This document shows, one piece after another, positions 6,609 through 11,471 of a stretch of 11,471 nucleotides of DNA (positions are counted from its first letter, which is position 1; each line of letters opens with the position of its first letter). Below the pieces are notes generated by a model. That model made no database searches, was not told where the DNA came from, and saw only the letters and a program-made list of their open reading frames with translations. A program made the translations under genes and the position numbers. This DNA comes from Lachnospiraceae bacterium (lineage in GTDB: Bacteria > Bacillota_A > Clostridia > Lachnospirales > Lachnospiraceae). Location: the NCBI GenBank assembly GCA_028694115.1, contig JAQUUB010000126.1:1-11471 (forward strand), given 5' to 3'.

Positions 6609-8210
6609 TTATTCCCTTACTTTTCCATACCGTATGATAGCTTCACCAGCACCTATTAAAATAAATATTGTTGGAGTACAGATAATCTGCTGATAGCAGA
6701 AAAAATTATGACCCATATAAGATAAAACTGCACATGCGATTGCAATTAGTTCTGGATACTCTTTTGATTTTGCAAAAAAGCGCTTCGCAGCAGAGAGAAA
6801 AATACCTATATATGTGATTCCACCTAATAATCCTAAATTAATAATGGAATTCATCCACTCATTATGTGCACAAGTTAAGACTGTGTCTTCACCAAATTTA
6901 GCAACCAACTCTGTACCAAAATAATGATAAACAATACTAGAAAATCCATCTGGTCCTGCTCCAAATAATTTTCTCAATAAATCACTAAAAATAAATGTCT
7001 TCCCCGCAAAAATCCATGATGCACCACGGTTATTTCCCCAGTTCTCATCAAACAGCAGATAATTGTTATCACTTCGTAAACTTTCTGGCAGCTTTCCAGT
7101 CGTATTTAAATATACGTAAGTTGCAACTGCAATGCACCCTGATATTACTGCAATCAAAAGGATAATTCTAACTAGTTTAAACTTTTCTATTTGAATTTTT
7201 TCTTTTTTTTCAAGATTTACATAAACTATGTAAATGATGATAAACAGGATTAGTAAAATCCAGATAAGATTGCTTTGGCAGAAAAATGTTGGGATTCTAT
7301 CTAGTTTCACAGCCTTGTCTGGTAACAGGGTTTGTAAAACTCCCATACATTTAAAGCTCGCCAGACACATAATAACCACTTCTAGAAACCTTCTAAATCT
7401 TTTATTTGATTCCATGGAAATCCAAAACAGCACTAAGAAAATTACCGCAAAGGCAATAAATGCACTATCTGAATTCTGGGTAACCATCGTCATAAATCCA
7501 ACCGATGTGAAAATACCCGATAAAATTCTCGCCACTTTATTATCATAGTGCCAAAAAGCAAACATTCCCAACGGAAAAATGATGCACATATAACTAGAAT
7601 ACCAAGTTGCCTGTCCAATGGTTGTTAAAAACAGTATAATATACTGCTCATCCAAATCTTTATACATTTCCATTGGGTCAATTCCAAAACGCATAATTAC
7701 AGCCATAAAAAAAACAATAAAAGCTACGGCTAAATAAACAACAATCGCTGGGGCATCATATCTCCAATAACGAGAAACAAAAAAGTAAATTAGCACGAAA
7801 CAGATTTGTGCAATTAACCCCATATACCAGCCATCATATCCCCATATAATCTGATCCTTATATGGCGAAAAAACAACAGAAATGAGTACTAATATCATAT
7901 AGCCTAAAACAAACCAGTCAAGATATGACATTTTAATCTCTTCTATGTATTTTGTTATCTGCCCATTTCGTAATATTTCCTCTATATACCATGCAAAGAG
8001 TGCAATTAAAATAATTCCTGCAGCAAAAGTAACGTATTTAAAAAACTGCCATTTTGCATCTCCCATATTAAAATACTTGTTCTGATAATATAGTGGATAA
8101 ATTGCTAAAATAAGAAACACATAGATGGCAGTAAACTCTCTTAATAATTTATGTGGCAGTCCACCCGCTTCTTTCGTTTGTCTATTTGCTTTTTTATAAC
8201 GATTACTCAT
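6609..8210 (-). CDS. O-antigen ligase/polymerase-like membrane protein (Wzy_C / WaaL type)
   Basis: This 533-residue integral membrane protein has about 12 hydrophobic segments, roughly at 27-42, 57-77, 97-117, 128-146, 153-175, 188-215, 226-265, 313-332, 347-367, 458-475 and 486-521. A large outer loop (about 370-455) carries the family signature: GNNRGASWIFAGKTF (392-406), FGAGPDGF (416-423) and CAHNEWMNSIINLG (447-460). The Arg and His in this loop are the residues that matter in Wzy/WaaL enzymes. Members polymerise undecaprenyl-linked repeat units, ligate glycans to a carrier, or (PglL/PilO branch) transfer them to protein. In a Gram-positive without LPS core, polymerase or protein O-oligosaccharyltransferase are the likelier roles; the sequence alone does not decide. 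The ATG at 8210 is the first in frame after an in-frame stop, but its ribosome site is weak: AGAGAGGAAT lies rather far upstream. Confidence 0.82.
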   Translation of the reverse strand: MSNRYKKANRQTKEAGGLPHKLLREFTAIYVFLILAIYPLYYQNKYFNMGDAKWQFFKYVTFAAGIILIALFAWYIEEILRNGQITKYIEEIKMSYLDWFVLGYMILVLISVVFSPYKDQIIWGYDGWYMGLIAQICFVLIYFFVSRYWRYDAPAIVVYLAVAFIVFFMAVIMRFGIDPMEMYKDLDEQYIILFLTTIGQATWYSSYMCIIFPLGMFAFWHYDNKVARILSGIFTSVGFMTMVTQNSDSAFIAFAVIFLVLFWISMESNKRFRRFLEVVIMCLASFKCMGVLQTLLPDKAVKLDRIPTFFCQSNLIWILLILFIIIYIVYVNLEKKEKIQIEKFKLVRIILLIAVISGCIAVATYVYLNTTGKLPESLRSDNNYLLFDENWGNNRGASWIFAGKTFIFSDLLRKLFGAGPDGFSSIVYHYFGTELVAKFGEDTVLTCAHNEWMNSIINLGLLGGITYIGIFLSAAKRFFAKSKEYPELIAIACAVLSYMGHNFFCYQQIICTPTIFILIGAGEAIIRYGKVRE

Positions 8211-8254
8211 AAGATTTTCTGATTAACCTAATTCCTCTCTAAAAAATTTATTTT

Positions 8255-8283
8255 ATTATACCTTTTTTTTAAATAAATGGAAA
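8255..8283 (-). promoter_or_regulatory. Plausible sigma-A promoter before the polymerase-like gene
   Basis: In the 85-bp gap between the surface protein and the polymerase-like gene, the minus strand has TTTCCA, a 17-bp spacer and a perfect TATAAT (8255-8260). It would start transcription near 8248 and give a leader of about 38 bases. The -35 matches 4 of 6 positions. The region is AT-rich, so chance is possible. No terminator is visible in this gap, so the gene may also be read from upstream. Confidence 0.45.
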
Positions 8284-8295
8284 CTGTTTTTATCA

Positions 8296-11028
8296 TTAGT
8301 CAGTTGTTTTATCCGTGGTTTCTAATTTTGCTTTTTGAACTTTATACTTTACGAATATCTTTACGTTCCCATCTGTCCATTCAACCTTTGGATTTTTATT
8401 CATACTTCCAAAGAAGTGATAAACAGCTGTACTCTGTAAAGTAGGTCCAATTAATTCTCCCGATTCACTATATTCAGCTGCCTCAAGTCTTATTGAAATT
8501 GGAGTATCCAAATGTCTGTCTGTAAGCAGGATATCATTCTCTGATGCAGTAGGTATCCCTACCAATTCCTGTTCTAAAGCTGGTTTCCCCAGAGTTCTTT
8601 TAGAATTCTCATCATATAAGGTTATAAACGGATTTTTTCCAGTCGGATCCGCCAATAGTTCTGCTCTGCTCCAATATAAATAAAGTGATTTTTTATCCAT
8701 ACTACTATCTTCTTCCAGTGGCTTTGTAAGAGATAAGCAATTCTCTGGATCTGTAAATTCGTAATAAATATCTGTTATTTTTATTTCTACAGGTACATTA
8801 CTATAATTTATGAATTCCTGATCAGATGAGTAAATCTGTCCACAGGGCATAATTCCTTTAGGCTCAATTGCAAAATCAAGTATGGTAGGTACTTTAACAC
8901 TAATCAGTTGTTGCCCGTCTAAGCTAGAAACAATCTCAAGACTCCTAGTATTACATATCTCATCCAAAGTATTACCCGAATTGTCACATGCTAGAACTCT
9001 AACTGTTTCACTATTTTGATTAATCGGCAGAATAAAGCTGATACCCGACACTACAGAAGCATCTCCATTAAGCAATGTTTTTTCCGTAACCTTTGCGCTG
9101 GTTGGTTCTATTTCCACTCCCTTATTAAAGAACTTATATTCTCTGATTCCAGAAACAATATCTCCCATCTCTCTTAGCTGAACTCGTAACGCATTTTCAC
9201 TTACTTTTTCATAAGTCGCAATAGGAGTTTGGTTTTCCTTAATAACATAGATCGAAGATTGATCTGATTTGTTACCAGCTAAATCTTCACAGTACATGTC
9301 TACCTGTCCATAGAAATTATCAGGAATATTGATTATTGCTTTGTTATCACTTACCTGACTTTCATATTCCTTATCTTGTATCATATAGTGTAGTCTTTCA
9401 ACTCCACTTGCGTCAGAAATATTTATATTTACACCCATATCATCCCTCTGAATACAAATATTATTTTCTGATATAGTCTGCAAATTCTTATCATCCACAC
9501 TCATAATGGGTGCAACTGTATCTTTGCTATAGGTAAAAACAGTCCCCTCTGCTATGATTTTTCCATTGGAAAAATAAAGAAGCGTATCTTTTTGAATTCC
9601 ATCCTCTGAAATTGTCGCACTTTCTGCAAACTGTCCTTCTTCTCCGATGCGCACCAGATGAAATCCATCTTTTCCAGTCGGCGTTATTGTAATATCACTA
9701 CAAAAAATGTCATCTGTTCTTCCTTGTCCACTAACCATATAGTACGTATGATTTGCTTTCCTTGGAACAACCGTTAATGTTCCCTGTTTAAATGTAATGA
9801 TATAATCCTCTAACGATAAATCACCTATTTCTTCCGATTCTGCGACCTGAGGTGTGTCTGTATTTTCGATAGAATAGGTACTTTCAACCAGGCCTTTAAT
9901 GTATTCTATTTTATCAGGTTCCCTTAAACCATCTATCTGATAGTCATTCATAGATATTGTAGGTACCTCTGCTCCTACTTCAATTTCCATGTCCGGAGCC
10001 GTAATCATCAAATCAGTTAATTCTCTTCTGACCTCTTGTCTTACTGTGAGCCCAATTGATTTCTCCATATTTTGGCTTTTAATGGTCACTTCATCTTCAT
10101 AGATTCCAACATCCATGCCCTTTTTTAGTCGAAGTGTAACCGTTGTTTTCTCATTAGGCTCCAATTGATCCTCCATAAGACCTTGTACCACTTCAAAGAA
10201 TTCTGATTCCAGGTTAAACCCTTCTAAGCTTCTATCTCCAACATTCTCCAAATAAAGATGAATTTCTGGAGCCTCTTCATAACCAAACCGAAGGATATTA
10301 CTATTTTCTACATTATTATAAGAAACCGTGGCAGAGAGTTGTCCATCTGATACGCTTTCTTCTTGCTCTTCCTCTTTATCCCCATCCAACTTTGTTACTT
10401 TATCTTCACTTACCGCAAATTCTTGATCACTGTCCTCATATAAACTGGTCTTACATATTTTATTTAAAATTGGTGAAAGAAAAATGTCTGATTGTTCTTT
10501 CGCCAACTGCGTATCAAATAACTCAGAAATAAGATTCATTTCATTTTCCACTTTATTTGTTGGCGCAATGATTGTCCTTATTTCATTATTCTCTTTGAAA
10601 TTGCCTATTTCTTTTGTATCTACTATTTCTGAAGATAAGAAATTAGAAGTATTCAAAATGGGATCTTTTCTTGAAAGAGTAATATCTACGGCAGAATCTT
10701 GAGATAACCCGCATCCTGAATCTGCATTTTCACTATAATCTCCCGATAGTTCTTCGCTTACACTAAGTGTGGTTCTTTCCTTTTTAGTTATAGAATCTAT
10801 ATTTTTATTTGTCATGTAACCAGGAAAAAGTGCCCCTATTAAAACGCAAATGCAAAGTAATATACACATGCTCACTTTAAATCTTCGTGATGTATTATGG
10901 ATCAGATGATCACAAAAAATGACAACAGCAAGTAAAGCAATCAGAAGATATCTGAAAAACTTATACTTACGTCCTAATTCAACTACTTTTCTTATTCTAG
11001 CTTTACGTCTAGTAGCCTTATCATCCAT
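8296..11028 (-). CDS. Large membrane-anchored surface protein with Ig/MBG-like domains, function unknown
   Basis: This 910-residue protein has a basic N-terminus, two hydrophobic segments (about 24-44 and 52-71), an acidic low-complexity linker rich in Ser, Glu and Asp (about 75-245), and then β-rich domains. These are an Ig-like domain with LEPNEKTTVTLRLKKG and GIYEDEVTIKS (about 245-330); an MBG-like domain ending FKQGTLTVVPRKA (about 338-425); an Ig/HYR-like domain opening DTVAPIMS with SDASGVE and CEDLAGNKSD (503-597); another Ig-like domain (598-700); and a C-terminal β-domain (about 705-900) with INYSNVPVEIKITDIYYEF. There is no LPXTG sortase signal, so anchoring is by the N-terminus. 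It is probably exposed at the cell surface as an adhesin, scaffold or glycan acceptor; I recognise no enzyme motif. AGGTAGG lies 7 bases before the ATG at 11028, and two tandem promoters lie upstream, so it heads the cluster. Confidence 0.85.
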   Translation of the reverse strand: MDDKATRRKARIRKVVELGRKYKFFRYLLIALLAVVIFCDHLIHNTSRRFKVSMCILLCICVLIGALFPGYMTNKNIDSITKKERTTLSVSEELSGDYSENADSGCGLSQDSAVDITLSRKDPILNTSNFLSSEIVDTKEIGNFKENNEIRTIIAPTNKVENEMNLISELFDTQLAKEQSDIFLSPILNKICKTSLYEDSDQEFAVSEDKVTKLDGDKEEEQEESVSDGQLSATVSYNNVENSNILRFGYEEAPEIHLYLENVGDRSLEGFNLESEFFEVVQGLMEDQLEPNEKTTVTLRLKKGMDVGIYEDEVTIKSQNMEKSIGLTVRQEVRRELTDLMITAPDMEIEVGAEVPTISMNDYQIDGLREPDKIEYIKGLVESTYSIENTDTPQVAESEEIGDLSLEDYIITFKQGTLTVVPRKANHTYYMVSGQGRTDDIFCSDITITPTGKDGFHLVRIGEEGQFAESATISEDGIQKDTLLYFSNGKIIAEGTVFTYSKDTVAPIMSVDDKNLQTISENNICIQRDDMGVNINISDASGVERLHYMIQDKEYESQVSDNKAIINIPDNFYGQVDMYCEDLAGNKSDQSSIYVIKENQTPIATYEKVSENALRVQLREMGDIVSGIREYKFFNKGVEIEPTSAKVTEKTLLNGDASVVSGISFILPINQNSETVRVLACDNSGNTLDEICNTRSLEIVSSLDGQQLISVKVPTILDFAIEPKGIMPCGQIYSSDQEFINYSNVPVEIKITDIYYEFTDPENCLSLTKPLEEDSSMDKKSLYLYWSRAELLADPTGKNPFITLYDENSKRTLGKPALEQELVGIPTASENDILLTDRHLDTPISIRLEAAEYSESGELIGPTLQSTAVYHFFGSMNKNPKVEWTDGNVKIFVKYKVQKAKLETTDKTTD

Positions 11029-11081
11029 GATATTACCTACCTGCTTTCATTTACAGCTAATCCTACCATTAGGTGTAAATA

Positions 11082-11109
11082 ATTATAATTCTAATTCATA
11101 TATCGTCAA
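11082..11109 (-). promoter_or_regulatory. Proximal sigma-A promoter of the surface-protein/glycan cluster
   Basis: The minus strand has TTGACG (5 of 6 matches to the -35 consensus), a 16-bp spacer and a perfect TATAAT (11082-11087). Transcription should start near 11075, giving a leader of about 47 bases before the ATG at 11028. This is the best promoter in the window by match and position. Confidence 0.65.
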
Positions 11110-11175
11110 AATGTAGTTTTTCTTAATAAAAAAAATTACAAATTGTATCTTGTTTTTTTAACTAGAATTATTTTT

Positions 11176-11204
11176 ATTATATAGAAAAAGTATAATTCTT
11201 GCAA
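11176..11204 (-). promoter_or_regulatory. Distal sigma-A promoter of the surface-protein/glycan cluster
   Basis: The minus strand has TTGCAA, a 17-bp spacer and a perfect TATAAT (11176-11181), about 94 bp upstream of the proximal promoter. The -35 matches 4 of 6 positions. Its transcript would carry a leader of about 140 bases. Tandem promoters suggest that the cluster is expressed under more than one condition, or from a constitutive and a regulated start. Confidence 0.5.
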
Positions 11205-11366
11205 ACTTAAATCTGTCCCTATTTTTTATATCTCATTATTTTTCCACTAAAAATATATTTTTCACTTTTTATAGAAAGTATTATAATTGCCCTTTATAAA
11301 AATTCATGGTAGACTAAATAGTAATATCTATACTTTTGTGGAGGATTTTTGTATTTTTTGTATTAA

Positions 11367-11471
11367 TTACTTTTTTTTATAAAGTTTTCCATAAAGTACT
11401 CCGATATAAAGTTTATGAGCATAAAAAATGCTTATGCTTCTAAAAATTTCTAGCTGTTCATGTGCGTACAT
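11367..11471 (-). CDS. Possible 3' end of an upstream gene, cut by the window edge
   Basis: One minus-strand frame is open from the window edge for 34 codons and stops at TAA (11367-11369). It reads YAHEQLEIF early and ends in a Lys-rich tail, KLYIGVLYGKLYKKK. The last three bases of the window happen to form an in-frame ATG, so it could be a tiny complete gene, but I see no way to check its ribosome site. Three copies of ACTTTAT in this stretch are spaced 12 and 15 bases apart, both multiples of three, encoding a repeated Leu-Tyr pattern; this mildly favours coding. In such AT-rich DNA a 34-codon frame can still arise by chance. No family is recognisable. Confidence 0.35.
   Translation of the reverse strand: MYAHEQLEIFRSISIFYAHKLYIGVLYGKLYKKK

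Larger units (their letters stand above)
11039..11366. other. AT-rich intergenic region upstream of the gene cluster
   Basis: About 330 bp without a convincing gene. It holds two tandem minus-strand promoters described separately and a 14-bp AT palindrome at 11249-11262 (AAAAATATATTTTT). I see no GC-rich terminator stem, riboswitch-like structure or RNA gene here. On the plus strand a weak promoter-like pair and a GGAGG near 11340 lead to no usable start codon. Confidence 0.6.

Noticed and set aside
11249..11262. Perfect AT-only palindrome AAAAATATATTTTT as a terminator or operator
   Set aside because: It contains no GC pair, and such palindromes are common in DNA of this composition; nothing nearby supports a function.
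11287..11351. Plus-strand promoter-like pair (TTGCCC, 17 bp, TAGACT) followed by GGAGG at 11340
   Set aside because: Both boxes match only 4 of 6 positions and the GGAGG leads only to a TTG frame of five codons or a GTG frame of about 14 codons; in AT-rich DNA this is expected by chance.
11418..11438. Inverted repeat AGCATAA, 7-base loop, TTATGCT as a terminator
   Set aside because: The stem is AT-rich and is not followed by a T-run on either strand; it also lies inside a possible coding frame.
1..11471. CRISPR arrays, tRNA or rRNA genes
   Set aside because: I saw no regularly spaced repeats, no cloverleaf-like sequence and no rRNA-like conserved stretch.

Overview
This window looks like part of a surface-glycan or protein-glycosylation island from a low-GC Gram-positive bacterium, most likely a Clostridia/Lachnospiraceae-type organism. 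The reasons are the AT-rich DNA, AT-rich sigma-A promoters, GGAGG-type ribosome binding sites, and a membrane-anchored protein with MBG/Ig-like domains of the kind common on Clostridia surfaces. I could not run a search, so the family level is a guess. All confident genes lie on the minus strand, so the map reads from right to left.

Right edge (about 11040-11471): a possible 34-codon tail of an upstream gene, then about 330 bp of AT-rich DNA with two good tandem sigma-A promoters pointing into the main gene cluster. Next come a 910-residue membrane-anchored surface protein (8296-11028), an 85-bp gap with another plausible promoter, and a multi-spanning O-antigen ligase/polymerase-like protein (6609-8210). 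A tight run of glycosyltransferases follows: a 266-residue GT2 (5806-6606), a 348-residue GT2 (4751-5797) and a 578-residue protein made of a GT-B-like half and a GT2 half (2971-4707). After these are a nucleotide-sugar cytidylyltransferase of the NeuA superfamily (2244-2933), a 121-residue all-helical protein of unknown function (1799-2164) and a 547-residue tandem GT2 (133-1776). The left edge (1-132) has no confident gene, only a cysteine-rich open frame without a start.

Taken together, the genes could activate a sugar acid or amino sugar (cytidylyltransferase), assemble a glycan from several sugars (six GT domains, five with intact-looking motifs), and polymerise or transfer it across the membrane (Wzy/WaaL-like protein). 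The large surface protein at the head of the cluster is either a partner or a possible glycan acceptor. No initiating phosphoglycosyl transferase, flippase, sugar biosynthesis gene or sialic-acid-type synthase is visible, so the pathway must be completed elsewhere. The small helical protein resembles, from memory only, proteins found near flagellin glycosylation genes, so flagellin is a second candidate target.

The most notable observations are: (1) one GT2 module appears three times, once standalone, once fused to a GT-B domain, and once as a catalytically eroded N-terminal domain of the tandem GT2; (2) a 21-bp exact repeat forms the translation start region of two non-adjacent genes, and one copy folds into a GNRA-capped hairpin; (3) the head-of-cluster surface protein has an unusual topology.
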